Part shown: in pieces, positions 22,780 through 35,544 of the stretch
How positions within the stretch are numbered: position 1 is the stretch's first letter
Layout: each line of letters opens with the position of its first letter
Assembly: GCA_902626435.1 (NCBI GenBank)
Contig: CACOFO010000001.1
Span: 1-64,000, forward strand
Direction of reading: 5' to 3'
DNA length: 64,000 nucleotides
Source of the DNA: an uncultured Prochlorococcus sp.
Lineage (GTDB): Bacteria; Cyanobacteriota; Cyanobacteriia; PCC-6307; Cyanobiaceae
Made by a program: the position numbers and the translations under genes
Notes under the pieces: model-generated
Told to the model about the DNA's origin: nothing
Seen by the model: the letters and a program-made list of their open reading frames with translations, nothing else
The model's database searches: none

Positions 22780-24402
22780 ATGTCAAAGATGAGCAGCCAA
22801 AATATAAATAGATTAAATGTTCCTCAGAGCCCTGTAGTTCTCGCAATTCTAGATGGATGGGGATATCGAGAAGATATGTCTGACAACGCCGTAAAAAGTG
22901 CCAGCACCCCAATCATGGATTCATTATGGCACGGATATCCCCACACTCTAATAAGCGCAAGTGGAGCTGACGTAGGCCTGCCAGACGGTCAAATGGGTAA
23001 TTCAGAGGTAGGGCATCTCACAATTGGTTCGGGAAGAATAATCCAACAAGAACTTGTAAGGATTTCAAATGTTGTAAAAAATAATCAGTTAAGTCTTGTA
23101 AATAAATTTAAGGAGATGGCTGATTCATTAAAGAAAAACAATTCTACTTTGCATATCACGGGATTATGTTCTGATGGAGGAGTACATAGTCATATTGATC
23201 ACTTATTAGGCTTAATAAAATGGGCATCTGATAATGGAGTCAAAAAAGTAGCGATTCATATTATTACTGACGGAAGAGATACTCCTGCAAAAAGTGCATC
23301 GAAATATATAAATCAAATAGAAACATGTATAAAAAAATTCAATATAGGTGAGATAGCTTCTATATGCGGCAGATACTGGATAATGGATAGAAATCTTTTA
23401 TGGGAAAGAACAGAAAAAGCATATGTTAACTTAACTGATCCAGATATTAAAGTAAAAAATATTTCTCCTCAGGATTACATAAAAAAAAGTTACGAAAAAA
23501 ATATAACTGATGAATTCATAGAGCCTGTAAGAATTTCTGATAACTATCTTAAAGATGGAGATAGTTTGATTTGCTTTAACTTCCGTCCAGATAGAGCAAG
23601 ACAAATAATCAAATCCCTTTCTGATAAGGATTTCAAAGATTTTGAAAGGAAATTTTTTCCAAATCTAGATTTAATTACTTTCACTCAATATGACTCAAAT
23701 TTCCCGGTTAAAGTTGCATTTCCGCCTGAATCTCTCAATAATTTTATAGGTCAAATAGTTTCAGAAAATGGACTCAAACAATACAGAACAGCAGAAACAG
23801 AAAAATATCCTCACGTAACATATTTTTTCAATGGAGGAGTGGAAATTCCTTTACCAGGAGAAGAAAGACATTTAATTCCATCTCCAAGAGTAGCAACTTA
23901 TGATATGCAACCCGAAATGTCCGCAGAAGAATTAACTATTAGCTGCTCTAAAGCAATTAAAAGTGGGAAATATGCCTTTGTTGTTATTAATTTCGCTAAT
24001 CCTGATATGGTGGGTCATACAGGGAATATGAATGCAACAATTAAAGCTATAGAAACAGTTGATAAATGTATAGGTCAAATAGTTAATGCTACTGGTGAAA
24101 TGGGTGGAAGCATTCTCATAACAGCCGACCATGGTAACGCAGAGGTAATGAAAGGCCCTACAGGGGAACCATGGACCGCACATACTATAAATAAAGTGCC
24201 ATTGATCTTTGTTGAGGGTGAAAAAAGAAAAATTCCGAATATGGGGAATGAAATCTATTTGAGAGATAATGCTGGCTTAGCAGATATTGCACCAACTTTA
24301 TTACAATTATTGAATCTTCCAATTCCAAAAGAAATGACAGGAAAATCTCTAATTAAAGAAGTCGAGTTAAAAGGTTATAATAAGGTTGTACAACACGTTT
24401 AA
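22780..24402 (+). CDS. gpmI: Phosphoglycerate mutase, cofactor-independent
   Basis: A 540-residue metalloenzyme interconverting 3- and 2-phosphoglycerate. Alkaline-phosphatase-like motifs are present: LDGWGYRED (24-32), the catalytic serine in MGNSEVGH (Ser75), [18 protein letters not shown] near the C-terminal metal site, and [13 protein letters not shown]. Length fits iPGM. It is followed 23 bases later by secG, a conserved cyanobacterial pairing. The start may be either ATG (22780 or codon 4). Confidence 0.97.
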   Translation: MSKMSSQNINRLNVPQSPVVLAILDGWGYREDMSDNAVKSASTPIMDSLWHGYPHTLISASGADVGLPDGQMGNSEVGHLTIGSGRIIQQELVRISNVVKNNQLSLVNKFKEMADSLKKNNSTLHITGLCSDGGVHSHIDHLLGLIKWASDNGVKKVAIHIITDGRDTPAKSASKYINQIETCIKKFNIGEIASICGRYWIMDRNLLWERTEKAYVNLTDPDIKVKNISPQDYIKKSYEKNITDEFIEPVRISDNYLKDGDSLICFNFRPDRARQIIKSLSDKDFKDFERKFFPNLDLITFTQYDSNFPVKVAFPPESLNNFIGQIVSENGLKQYRTAETEKYPHVTYFFNGGVEIPLPGEERHLIPSPRVATYDMQPEMSAEELTISCSKAIKSGKYAFVVINFANPDMVGHTGNMNATIKAIETVDKCIGQIVNATGEMGGSILITADHGNAEVMKGPTGEPWTAHTINKVPLIFVEGEKRKIPNMGNEIYLRDNAGLADIAPTLLQLLNLPIPKEMTGKSLIKEVELKGYNKVVQHV

Positions 24403-24425
24403 AGTTAATACAAGCTATTTAAGTA

Positions 24426-24653
24426 ATGATTCAAATTTTAAGTTGGATATGGGTATTTTCTGGAGTTCTTCTCATACTTTTAGTTTTACTACATAGTCCC
24501 AAAGGGGATGGAATGGGAGGAATAGCTGCAAGTGGAAGCTCAATGTTTAATAGTGCAAGTAGTGCAGAAGCATCTCTGAACAAAATAACTTGGACTTTTT
24601 TAATTATATTTTTATCTCTAGCAATTATTCTTAGCGCTGGCTGGATTTCATAA
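24426..24653 (+). CDS. secG: Protein-export membrane protein SecG
   Basis: A 75-residue SecYEG subunit with two membrane helices (about 3-22 and 53-73). The cytoplasmic loop carries the SecG hallmark L-H-S-P-K-G-D-G-M-G-G. It helps the SecA cycle during export across the thylakoid and plasma membranes. It lies 23 bases after gpmI and is probably cotranscribed. It converges with groL; the shared hairpin lies between. Confidence 0.95.
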   Translation: MIQILSWIWVFSGVLLILLVLLHSPKGDGMGGIAASGSSMFNSASSAEASLNKITWTFLIIFLSLAIILSAGWIS

Positions 24654-24664
24654 GATTTACTTAT

Positions 24665-24692
24665 AAAAAAAAGGATCATTGAAAATGATCCC
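24665..24692 (-). terminator. Intrinsic terminator of groS-groL
   Basis: An eight-base-pair stem, GGATCATT (24673-24680) with AATGATCC (24684-24691), and a GAA loop. On the minus strand it is followed by eight Ts, so it ends the groL transcript. The + strand side has a shorter A/T tail and could also slow transcription from secG. Confidence 0.8.
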
Positions 24693-24725
24693 TTAAAATA
24701 AATATAAATATAAGCTATTTATTAT

Positions 24726-26390
<1,665 letters not shown>

Positions 26391-26414
26391 TTAATAATTT
26401 TTGAAACAAATATT

Positions 26415-26726
26415 TTAGCCTACTACAGCCAAAATATCCTTTTCTGAGAGCAAGACATATTCATCTCCCCCCAATTTTATGTCCGTTCCAGCATATTTGC
26501 TGTATAAGACTTTATCGCCAATACTCACTTCTGGAGTTTGTCGAGAACCATCTTCGTTAAGTTTCCCAGGACCTACCTGAGCAACTTCTCCTACTTGTGG
26601 TTTTTCTTTAGCTGTATCGGGCAAAAGTATGCCCCCAGCAGTTTTTTCCTCAGAAGCGGAAACTTTAATAAATATTCTATCTCCCAGTGGTTTAACTGTA
26701 GAGACTGTAAGTGAAACAGCTGCCAT
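26415..26726 (-). CDS. groS: Co-chaperonin GroES
   Basis: A 103-residue GroES. The mobile loop ([15 protein letters not shown], about residues 30-44) binds GroEL, and the ending [15 protein letters not shown] is standard. It is first gene of the groS-groL operon. No CIRCE element is visible in the 219-base region to atpD. That region is GC-richer than most and has a short hairpin GACGC-TTT-GCGTC at about 26749-26761. Confidence 0.96.
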   Translation of the reverse strand: MAAVSLTVSTVKPLGDRIFIKVSASEEKTAGGILLPDTAKEKPQVGEVAQVGPGKLNEDGSRQTPEVSIGDKVLYSKYAGTDIKLGGDEYVLLSEKDILAVVG

Positions 26727-26915
26727 AGATTAATGGAGGATCAGGATTGAGACGCTTTGCGTCATAAAAATGGAAAGAGAAATTCTCTATCCGTATCATC
26801 AACAACATAATCCGCGAAGCAGCAATTAAACCATACTTTAACTGTGCGGGTGGCCGAACCCATTTAACGAATCTACCCATTAGATGGTAGTATTTTCGGA
26901 TTATGAGCTGTTTAA

Positions 26916-28406
<1,491 letters not shown>

Positions 28407-28446
28407 ATATTTTCAAATATATTTAACCTTCAATAATTTTAAAGTA

Positions 28447-28851
28447 ATGGCAATTTCTCTTAAAGTTTTAGCACCTAATAAGAATGTTTATCAAGGAGAA
28501 GCTGAAGAAGTAATCCTTCCCAGTACTACTGGTCAACTTGGTGTTCTCCCGGGACATATTTCTTTAGTCACAGCTATTGATATTGGTGTCTTAAGGCTAA
28601 GAATGAATTCTCAGTGGAAATCAATAGCATTAATGGGAGGCTTCGCTGAAATTGAATCAGATGAAGTCATAGTTTTGGTAAACAATGCCGAAATTGGATC
28701 TGAAATTAATGTTCAAAATGCTGAACAAGATCTTAAAGAAGCAAAATCAGCAATTAGTAAATTCTCTGAGAATGAAAAAAGTCCAGAGAAAGTAAAAGCC
28801 TTGAAAGAGATTTCCAAGGCTGAGGCTAGGATTCAAGCAGCAAAGAACTAA
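28447..28851 (+). CDS. atpC: ATP synthase epsilon subunit
   Basis: A 134-residue F1 epsilon subunit. The N-terminal beta-barrel ([25 protein letters not shown]...LGVLPGH) and the C-terminal helical pair are clear. It is second gene of the atpD-atpC operon and convergent with psrp-3, with two bases between stops. (Plastid-style name: atpE.). Confidence 0.97.
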   Translation: MAISLKVLAPNKNVYQGEAEEVILPSTTGQLGVLPGHISLVTAIDIGVLRLRMNSQWKSIALMGGFAEIESDEVIVLVNNAEIGSEINVQNAEQDLKEAKSAISKFSENEKSPEKVKALKEISKAEARIQAAKN

Positions 28852-28853
28852 AT

Positions 28854-29348
28854 TCAAGCAGTTCCACAAAAAGCTACTTCGGGAAATTTTAACTTAGCTT
28901 CCTCTAATTTTTTCGTTTTACCCTCTTCTTGCCAATAATTGATTACTTCTGTAGCTTTATTCAATATTTCAACTCTTTCATTATTTGTAATCCAACCTTT
29001 ATTCTCTAATTCACTTTTTAATTTTTCCCAAGCATCATCTCTTGGCCAAAAATAATAAGCAGTTAGTGGGCTTGGTCCTCCCCCCACTATTTGATCTACA
29101 GCCAAAGCAACATTATCAGGAAGCCATAATACTTTAATAATGAACCTTCCTTCGTCTGGCTTAGGGGTATAACCAGTAGGAACTCCATCTTCATCTATTG
29201 TGGCTGATGCTAATACAGCTGAAGCACCCATCATCCCTAAATTAGTAGAAGGATTTTTAGATTTTTGATGCTCATTGTTTTTGTCTTTAGTTTCTGTTGA
29301 ATTTTGACTTAACTTATCTGATGAGGTCATTCTCTTATTTATATTCAA
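28854..29348 (-). CDS. PSRP-3 / Ycf65 ribosomal protein
   Basis: A 164-residue member of the PSRP-3 (Ycf65, cS23) family, a small-subunit ribosomal protein of plastids and cyanobacteria. The conserved block is residues 69-140: [30 protein letters not shown], and [10 protein letters not shown]. The first 65 residues are a low-complexity, Ser/Lys/Asn-rich extension of the kind seen in this lineage. The start could be Met7. It has a Cys near the end (FCGTA). Confidence 0.92.
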   Translation of the reverse strand: MNINKRMTSSDKLSQNSTETKDKNNEHQKSKNPSTNLGMMGASAVLASATIDEDGVPTGYTPKPDEGRFIIKVLWLPDNVALAVDQIVGGGPSPLTAYYFWPRDDAWEKLKSELENKGWITNNERVEILNKATEVINYWQEEGKTKKLEEAKLKFPEVAFCGTA

Positions 29349-29435
29349 TAAATAATTTATCAGTTAGAGGTAACATTTTGATTGATTGATTCAAAATCTC
29401 TTGATTTAGTAATTGACAATTTTTCAACAGAATTT

Positions 29436-29594
29436 CTAACTTTCAAGAGAAACTTGGTAAAAATCATAAATTTTAGCTTCCAATGAATCCCAAAGATCTT
29501 TAGGGATATCGTTTTCTTCCGCAAACATTCCAAGCTGACTAGCCAAGCTTCTCGCCTTGGAGAGTTTGGAATCATATGAATCTGAATTATTCAT
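29436..29594 (-). CDS. Small acidic hypothetical protein
   Basis: A 52-residue protein starting MNNSDSYDSKLSKARSLASQ. It is acidic and helical with a Trp (KDLWDSLEAKIYDFYQ). I chose this frame over a longer open frame on the same strand (29360-29575), which has chance-like composition with many Arg, Trp and Phe. It lies between pepP and psrp-3 on the same strand. Family not recognised. Confidence 0.68.
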   Translation of the reverse strand: MNNSDSYDSKLSKARSLASQLGMFAEENDIPKDLWDSLEAKIYDFYQVSLES

Positions 29595-29647
29595 TTTTGA
29601 ACATTGAACTTTATCAAAATAAATCTATTAACTGGATAAGTCAAATT

Positions 29648-30973
29648 TCACAATTCTAAATCAGAAATTTCTTTTAACGCAGCAATACTTAAAACTTCTG
29701 GATTTGAATCATTTATAAGGACATCATCTTCAATTCTTATCCCAATGCCTTTCCATTTATCATCAATACTAGGTTGTCCATCAGGAACCGGAATCCTATC
29801 ACTTATATAAATACCAGGTTCTACAGTAAGAATCATTCCATTCTGTAATGGCACTTCATAGTCTCCCATCCTATATGCTCCAACATCATGAACATCCAAG
29901 CCAAGCCAATGTCCAGTTCTATGCATATAAAGATGTTTATATGATTGACTCTCAATTATTTGCTCAGTACTACCGGACAATAAACCAATTTCTCTTAATC
30001 CTTCTATTAGAATCTTTAAAGCAATATTGTGCACATTACTAGAATTTGATCCAGTTATGGCGCATTTTATTGCACTTTTCTGGGCACGCAATACAATTTC
30101 ATAAATAACTTTTTGCTCTTTAGAAAACTTCCCACCTATTGGAATAGTTCGCGTTATATCTCCATTGTAATAATCAGTTAATGAGCAGCCAGCATCTACC
30201 AACAATAAATCTCCCTTCTTCAAGGGGGAGTTATTTGAAGTGTAGTGCAATATACAGGCATTGTCTCCAGAAGCAACAATGGAGTTATAGGCAGGTCCTC
30301 TAGCACCTTTTTCTAAGAAATACCCCTCTAACAGACCCTGGATTTGTCTTTCATTTTTCTTAGAGGAGATAGATTTTCTTACTAACTCATGGGCCTCTGC
30401 TGAAATTTGTATAGCTTCTCTCATTCTTTTAATTTCAAATTCACTTTTAATTAATCTCATTTCATTTAAATAAATTTCTGGAGATTTTAAAGAATTTGCA
30501 CCAATTCCCAATCTTGAGCGATTTTCAAGTTGTTGAGTAAATACCTCTAGTACTATTTTCTCAATTAATGGATGCTTACCAATTGAAAAAACAAGTTCAT
30601 CAGAACCATTTATATAGCCAGGAAGTAGGTCTCTGAATTCATTTATTGAGTGAGCCTTATCAGCCTTAAACTCTTTTTCAGCACCTTCTAAACCCCATCT
30701 AAAGCCATGCCACACTTCGCTGATTACATCTTTAGGAGCAACAAACAAAATAAATCTTTCTCCTTTTGGCTTATGAGACAAGAAAAGAGCGATCGCATCA
30801 GGCTCATCAAAACCAGTTAAATACCAAAAATTACTATCTTGTCTAAAAGGATATTCACAATCGGCATGGTGCTTTACAAGTTTAGCCCCAGGAATAATAG
30901 CAGCCTTACCCCCTAATCTTTCTAGGAAAATTTCCCTTCTTTCTTCAAAAACTTTATTATTAGGCTTAAACAT
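29648..30973 (-). CDS. pepP: Xaa-Pro aminopeptidase
   Basis: A 441-residue metallopeptidase (M24B) that removes N-terminal residues before Pro. N-terminal creatinase-like domain (1-170), then the pita-bread catalytic domain. Metal ligands are visible: Asp in VDAGCSLTDYYNGDITR, His in HRTGHWLGLDVHD, Glu in LTVEPGIYI and IRIEDDVLI. Full length. Downstream is the small 52-residue gene. Confidence 0.95.
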   Translation of the reverse strand: MFKPNNKVFEERREIFLERLGGKAAIIPGAKLVKHHADCEYPFRQDSNFWYLTGFDEPDAIALFLSHKPKGERFILFVAPKDVISEVWHGFRWGLEGAEKEFKADKAHSINEFRDLLPGYINGSDELVFSIGKHPLIEKIVLEVFTQQLENRSRLGIGANSLKSPEIYLNEMRLIKSEFEIKRMREAIQISAEAHELVRKSISSKKNERQIQGLLEGYFLEKGARGPAYNSIVASGDNACILHYTSNNSPLKKGDLLLVDAGCSLTDYYNGDITRTIPIGGKFSKEQKVIYEIVLRAQKSAIKCAITGSNSSNVHNIALKILIEGLREIGLLSGSTEQIIESQSYKHLYMHRTGHWLGLDVHDVGAYRMGDYEVPLQNGMILTVEPGIYISDRIPVPDGQPSIDDKWKGIGIRIEDDVLINDSNPEVLSIAALKEISDLEL

Positions 30974-31047
30974 AGATTGAGTATTGGCGTGTTTTTAAAA
31001 AAAATGGAAGAATAAATCAAAACAGATTTATTATTTAATTTATCTTA

Positions 31048-32025
31048 ATGGAACCAAGTGTTTACGTTTTAATTTTGCTCATTTTTATTATTTTAATTGG
31101 GTCAGCATGTTGTTCGGGAGTAGAAGCGGCTTTTTTAGCTGTAAATTCAATTAGAATTTTGGAAATAGCCTCAAAACAGAAGCCTAAAAGTTCTGCGAAT
31201 CAACTGCTTAAACTTAGGAAACATCTTGGGAGAACATTAACTGTAATTACAATTACTAATAATGGATTTAATATAATCGGAAGCCTTATTTTAGGTGTAT
31301 ACGGAGCGCTAATTATTCAAAGTAGTTATGGCTTAACCCTTTTTTCAATTGCTTTTTATATACTTGTTGTTTTAGTTGGAGAAGTACTACCCAAAGCTCT
31401 TGGTACGAGATTCTCAATACAAATAGCATTATCATCAGTTCCAATCCTGCATATATTGAATACTTTAATGAGGCCATTCTTAGTTTTAATAGAGCGAATA
31501 TTTCCAGTTATTACTGCGGAAAATGAAATTTCAACCGATGAAGAGGAAATTAGACAAATGGCAAAAATTGGAAGTCAGAAAGGGTTGATAGAAGCTGATG
31601 AAGCTGCAATGATATTTAAGGTTTTTCAATTAAATGATTTAAAAGCCAAAGATTTAATGATCCCCAGAGTATCAGCACCTTGTCTTGATGGATCTTCAAA
31701 TCTTGAAGAAATTTCAAAACTTATAATGTCAGATAACTCACCATGGTGGGTTATTTTGGGAGATAAAGTTGACAAAATCCAAGGAGTAGTTAAACGTGAA
31801 AATATTTTAGAAGAATTAATTAATGGGAAAAATAAAATATTATTATCAGAAATTTGCGAACCTGTTGACTACATTCCAGAAATGATAAAAGCAGATCAAT
31901 TATTAACAAGATTTGACAAGAACCATAAAGGAGTGAAAGTAGTAGTAGATGAATTTGGTGGATTCGTGGGGATTATTAGTGCAGAAGCTGTGTTATCTGT
32001 ATTAGCTGGTTGGTGGAAAAAATAA
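31048..32025 (+). CDS. CNNM/CorC-type membrane protein with CBS domains
   Basis: A 325-residue protein with an N-terminal DUF21 (CNNM) transmembrane domain: CSGVEAAFLAVNSIR after the first helix, then two to three further helices to about residue 150. A CBS pair follows (about 190-325) with M-I-P-R-V-S-A-P and E-F-G-G-F-V-G-I-I. Relatives influence Mg and Co efflux. No C-terminal CorC-HlyC domain is present, so this is a short form. It is first of a tight four-gene group ending with nadE. Confidence 0.9.
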   Translation: MEPSVYVLILLIFIILIGSACCSGVEAAFLAVNSIRILEIASKQKPKSSANQLLKLRKHLGRTLTVITITNNGFNIIGSLILGVYGALIIQSSYGLTLFSIAFYILVVLVGEVLPKALGTRFSIQIALSSVPILHILNTLMRPFLVLIERIFPVITAENEISTDEEEIRQMAKIGSQKGLIEADEAAMIFKVFQLNDLKAKDLMIPRVSAPCLDGSSNLEEISKLIMSDNSPWWVILGDKVDKIQGVVKRENILEELINGKNKILLSEICEPVDYIPEMIKADQLLTRFDKNHKGVKVVVDEFGGFVGIISAEAVLSVLAGWWKK

Positions 32026-32028
32026 AAA

Positions 32029-33270
32029 ATGGAACAATTTAAAATTAATAAAAATTATTTACTTTTAAAAAATTGGTGGGAGGCTCTTGATCTTACCAAT
32101 TATGAAAAAAGTTTTTTTAATAGAGAAATAATTTCTTTTAATCAACAACTTTTTAGGCTCAAAGAAAATAAAATAATAATTGGTGCATATGGTAAATCAG
32201 GCGTAGGTAAATCCTCTGTTTTAAATTCTTTATTGAAAAAAAATATATTTAAAACAGATATTATTAACGGTTCTACAAGTGAAATTCAGTCTAAAGAATG
32301 GAACCTTAAAGGTCAAGTACTAAAAAGTATAGAGTTACTAGATTCGCCAGGATTTGATTTATGCGATATTAAATTCCCAGATAAAATCTACTATCGCATA
32401 AATCATTCAGATCTAATTTTATTTGTAGTTGCAGGAGATATTAATAGAAATGAAGTAAGCGAAATTAGCTCATTTATTAAAGATGGGAAAAAAATTATTT
32501 TAATTTTAAATAAAATCGATCTTTTTAAAAAAAAAGGATTAAAAGAAATAATAGAAAATATACGGTTAAAGCTCCCAAGTGAGTTAAATATTCCAATCAT
32601 TATTAATCATGAAAACAATCTTAAAGACTACATAACAAAAATAATCAATCAATATGGAAAGACTTTATTAACATTAAATTCTCTCCAATTAGCTGATAAG
32701 TTGTTTCTAAAGATAAAAGAGCAAAGACTAAAAAGACGGCGGAACTTGGCTCAGTCAACTATTGGCAAATTTACAACTTTAAAAGCATCGGCAGTAGCTC
32801 TGAATCCTTTTATTTTGATTGATGTCGCTGGTAGTTTTGCGCTAGATACTGCATTAATAAGGGAATTAAGTAAGGTTTATGGCTTAAATTTAAAGAGTGA
32901 ATCTACGAGAAAAATATTCCAAAATATATCTATCAATAATTTATTTTTGGGATTCACTCAAGTTAGTATCAATACATCTTTCAACCTTATCAAGAAAGTA
33001 ATTTTATTTTCAGCACCTTTTACTAACGGGCTATCATTAATACCATATGGACCAATCGCAATTATTCAAGCAGCAATCGCAGTGCACTCTACAAAAAACC
33101 TTGGGAAATTAGCAGCCAAAGAGATATTTATAAGAAGCAAGTCTTCTTATATAGAGCCTTCTATTATGATCCAAAATATATCTTTCAAAGAACCAGATAT
33201 TTTTAACCACATTAATATTTATTTATCAAAGAGGAACTTAAATAAAAATTTTGTGAGTTTACTTCCTTAA
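32029..33270 (+). CDS. GTPase with C-terminal DUF697-like region
   Basis: A 413-residue protein, three bases after the CBS gene. GTPase motifs: G1 GKSGVGKS (55-62), G3 D-S-P-G-F-D, and G4 N-K-I-D-L-F. After about residue 230 it has hydrophobic segments (ALNPFILIDVAGSFALD..., LFSAPFTNGLSLIPYGPIAIIQAAIAV), typical of the DUF697/YcjF-like membrane-associated part. Membrane-linked GTPases of this kind are known in cyanobacteria and plastids, without an agreed role. Followed two bases later by nadD. Confidence 0.85.
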   Translation: MEQFKINKNYLLLKNWWEALDLTNYEKSFFNREIISFNQQLFRLKENKIIIGAYGKSGVGKSSVLNSLLKKNIFKTDIINGSTSEIQSKEWNLKGQVLKSIELLDSPGFDLCDIKFPDKIYYRINHSDLILFVVAGDINRNEVSEISSFIKDGKKIILILNKIDLFKKKGLKEIIENIRLKLPSELNIPIIINHENNLKDYITKIINQYGKTLLTLNSLQLADKLFLKIKEQRLKRRRNLAQSTIGKFTTLKASAVALNPFILIDVAGSFALDTALIRELSKVYGLNLKSESTRKIFQNISINNLFLGFTQVSINTSFNLIKKVILFSAPFTNGLSLIPYGPIAIIQAAIAVHSTKNLGKLAAKEIFIRSKSSYIEPSIMIQNISFKEPDIFNHINIYLSKRNLNKNFVSLLP

Positions 33271-33271
33271 C

Positions 33272-33850
33272 ATGGAAAAAGGCGTTGCTTTATTTGGTAC
33301 CAGTGCAGATCCACCTACAATTGGTCATAAAAAAATACTTGAAGAATTATCCAAAATTTATGCTTTTACAGTTAGTTATGTAAGTAATAACCCAAACAAA
33401 AATCACAAAGAGAATATCTCTATTCGTAGCCATTTATTAAAAACTCTTATTGAAGATTTAGATAATCCAAAAATTTTATTTAATCAAAGTGTTAGTAGCC
33501 AATGGGCAGTAGAGTCAATTAAAAAATGTAAAAGAATTTATGAATTTAATAATTTAGATTTTGTTATTGGGAGTGATTTAATTAAAGATATTTTCCATTG
33601 GAAAAATTTTGACAAAATCATTAAGGAGGTAAGTTTTTTTATAATTTCAAGAGACGGATATCCTGTTGAAACAAATACGTTTAAAATGTTAGAAACTTAT
33701 AATGTGAAGTTTAAGATTTCAACTATAAAAATCCCAGAAATTTCAAGTTCTAAGTTCAGGTCAAATTTTAATTATTCTAATTTACCAACTTCATTAATAG
33801 ATATTGTTAAAAAGAATAACTTATATGAATCTACTAAATTAGCTGAATGA
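33272..33850 (+). CDS. nadD: Nicotinate-nucleotide adenylyltransferase
   Basis: A 192-residue enzyme making deamido-NAD from nicotinate mononucleotide and ATP. The nucleotidyltransferase motif is GTSADPPTIGH (residues 9-19), a variant of the usual G-x-F-x-P-x-H-x-G-H with Pro-Thr-Ile before Gly-His, and the C-terminal SSSKFRS matches the second motif. Its stop overlaps the nadE start by four bases (ATGA), and the two do successive steps. Confidence 0.93.
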   Translation: MEKGVALFGTSADPPTIGHKKILEELSKIYAFTVSYVSNNPNKNHKENISIRSHLLKTLIEDLDNPKILFNQSVSSQWAVESIKKCKRIYEFNNLDFVIGSDLIKDIFHWKNFDKIIKEVSFFIISRDGYPVETNTFKMLETYNVKFKISTIKIPEISSSKFRSNFNYSNLPTSLIDIVKKNNLYESTKLAE

Positions 33851-35544
33851 AGTTTTTTCTCGCTCAAATTAATCCAGTTGTTGGAGATTTAGGGGGCAAT
33901 GCAAAAAAAATACTTTATGTTGCTTCGAAAGCTAGCTCAATTTCTGCTGATTTAGTTCTTACTCCAGAATTATCATTATGGGGATATCCTGCAAATGACT
34001 TACTTCTTAAAAAAAATTTAATCAAAAATCAATATCAAATTCTTGACCAATTAGCTTCAGACATTAATAAAAAATATGGAAACTTGAGTATTACAGTGGG
34101 AATAGCTGAGATAATAAATGATTCTTTTTTCCCAAATCTCTATAATTCTGTTGCATTGCTTGAGGGTGGTGAATGGAAAATAATTGCTCGTAAAATTATT
34201 CTTCCCAGCTATGAAGTATTTGATGAGAAAAGATACTTTAGATCAGGAGAAAAAGTTTCTGTATTAACAAAAGAAATAAATAATAAAAATTGGAGACTTG
34301 GCTTTACTATATGTGAGGATTTATGGGTAAACAAAAATATAGATGGTAGAGGAATTCATATAAAGAATCCTATTTTTGATTTAAAGAAAAAAAAAGTTGA
34401 TATCTTAGTGAATTTATCAGCCTCCCCATATACCTTCAAGAAGTTAGACCTAAGATCCAAAGTTTCCAGTTTTGCTGCTCAATATCTTCAAGTACCACTG
34501 ATATATGTCAACCAGATTGGAGCAAATGATAATTTAATTTTTGATGGAAATAGTTTTATTCTTGATAAGAATGGATCTAAAATTAAGCAATTAAAATCTT
34601 TTTCAGAAGACCTCTCCAGTTGGGATATTGAACAAACAAATCCTCAACAAAATAAATTTGAAAAGTCTGAGATGTCATCAATTTTTGATGCATTAGTCCT
34701 TGGTGTTAAGGATTATGCTCAAAAATGCGGTTTTAAAACAGCTTTAATTGGACTAAGTGGTGGCATTGATTCAGCACTAGTTTCAGCAATTGCGACAGCT
34801 GCCCTTGGCAGCAATAATATTTATTGCGTCTCAATGCCCTCTAAGTGGAGCTCATCTCATTCAAAGAGTGATGCGAAAGATTTAGCGAGTCGATTAAAAA
34901 TAAATTTCAATAGCATTCCAATTGAAAGCTTGATGAGCTCTTTTGAAGAATCTTTTTTGAAAACCATATCTTTCGAGATGGCTGAAGTAACAAATCAAAA
35001 TATTCAATCAAGGATCAGAGGAACGCTTCTAATGGCTTTAGCAAATCAAGAAAAGCATTTATTACTTTCAACAGGAAATAAATCAGAGCTAGCTGTAGGA
35101 TACTGCACACTTTATGGCGATATGAATGGGGGATTATCAGTAATTGGGGATTTATACAAAACTAATGTTTTTAAATTATGCAATTGGATTGATAGCGAAG
35201 ATTCAATCAATCATAGAAAATCATATATGTTAGATACTAATGTCAATATAATTGGAGAAAATATACGCACAAAAGCTCCAAGTGCCGAATTAGGTCCTGA
35301 TCAATTGGATACTGATTCTCTCCCACCTTATTCTATTTTAGATAATATTCTTAAAGGAATTATTGAAGAGAAAAAAGATTTACAACAACTAGAAGAAGAT
35401 GGTTATAAAAAAGAATTAATTTTAAAAATAATATCACTTATTAAAAAAGCGGAATTCAAAAGAAAGCAGGCTCCCCCTATTCTTAAACTAAGCAGTCAGT
35501 CATTGGGAAGTGACTGGAGAGTTCCAATTGCAATATCTTATTAA
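33847..35544 (+). CDS. nadE: Glutamine-dependent NAD synthetase
   Basis: A 565-residue two-domain enzyme. The N-terminal nitrilase-type glutaminase (1-260) has its catalytic Glu in TPELSLWGYP, Lys in ARKIILPSYEVFDE and Cys156 in FTICEDLW. The C-terminal NAD synthetase domain has the P-loop LSGGIDSA (303-310). The two-domain form uses glutamine as nitrogen source. It overlaps nadD by four bases and, at its 3' end, converges on the DUF3326 gene with a four-base overlap. Confidence 0.96.
   Translation: MKFFLAQINPVVGDLGGNAKKILYVASKASSISADLVLTPELSLWGYPANDLLLKKNLIKNQYQILDQLASDINKKYGNLSITVGIAEIINDSFFPNLYNSVALLEGGEWKIIARKIILPSYEVFDEKRYFRSGEKVSVLTKEINNKNWRLGFTICEDLWVNKNIDGRGIHIKNPIFDLKKKKVDILVNLSASPYTFKKLDLRSKVSSFAAQYLQVPLIYVNQIGANDNLIFDGNSFILDKNGSKIKQLKSFSEDLSSWDIEQTNPQQNKFEKSEMSSIFDALVLGVKDYAQKCGFKTALIGLSGGIDSALVSAIATAALGSNNIYCVSMPSKWSSSHSKSDAKDLASRLKINFNSIPIESLMSSFEESFLKTISFEMAEVTNQNIQSRIRGTLLMALANQEKHLLLSTGNKSELAVGYCTLYGDMNGGLSVIGDLYKTNVFKLCNWIDSEDSINHRKSYMLDTNVNIIGENIRTKAPSAELGPDQLDTDSLPPYSILDNILKGIIEEKKDLQQLEEDGYKKELILKIISLIKKAEFKRKQAPPILKLSSQSLGSDWRVPIAISY

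Noticed and set aside
26692-26880. A 62-codon frame across the groS start and upstream region.
   Set aside because: It covers the groS promoter region and has no recognisable features.
29360-29575. A 71-codon frame starting MIPNSPRREAW on the minus strand.
   Set aside because: It is a shifted frame over the better 52-residue gene (29436-29594); composition is chance-like and it lacks a good start context.
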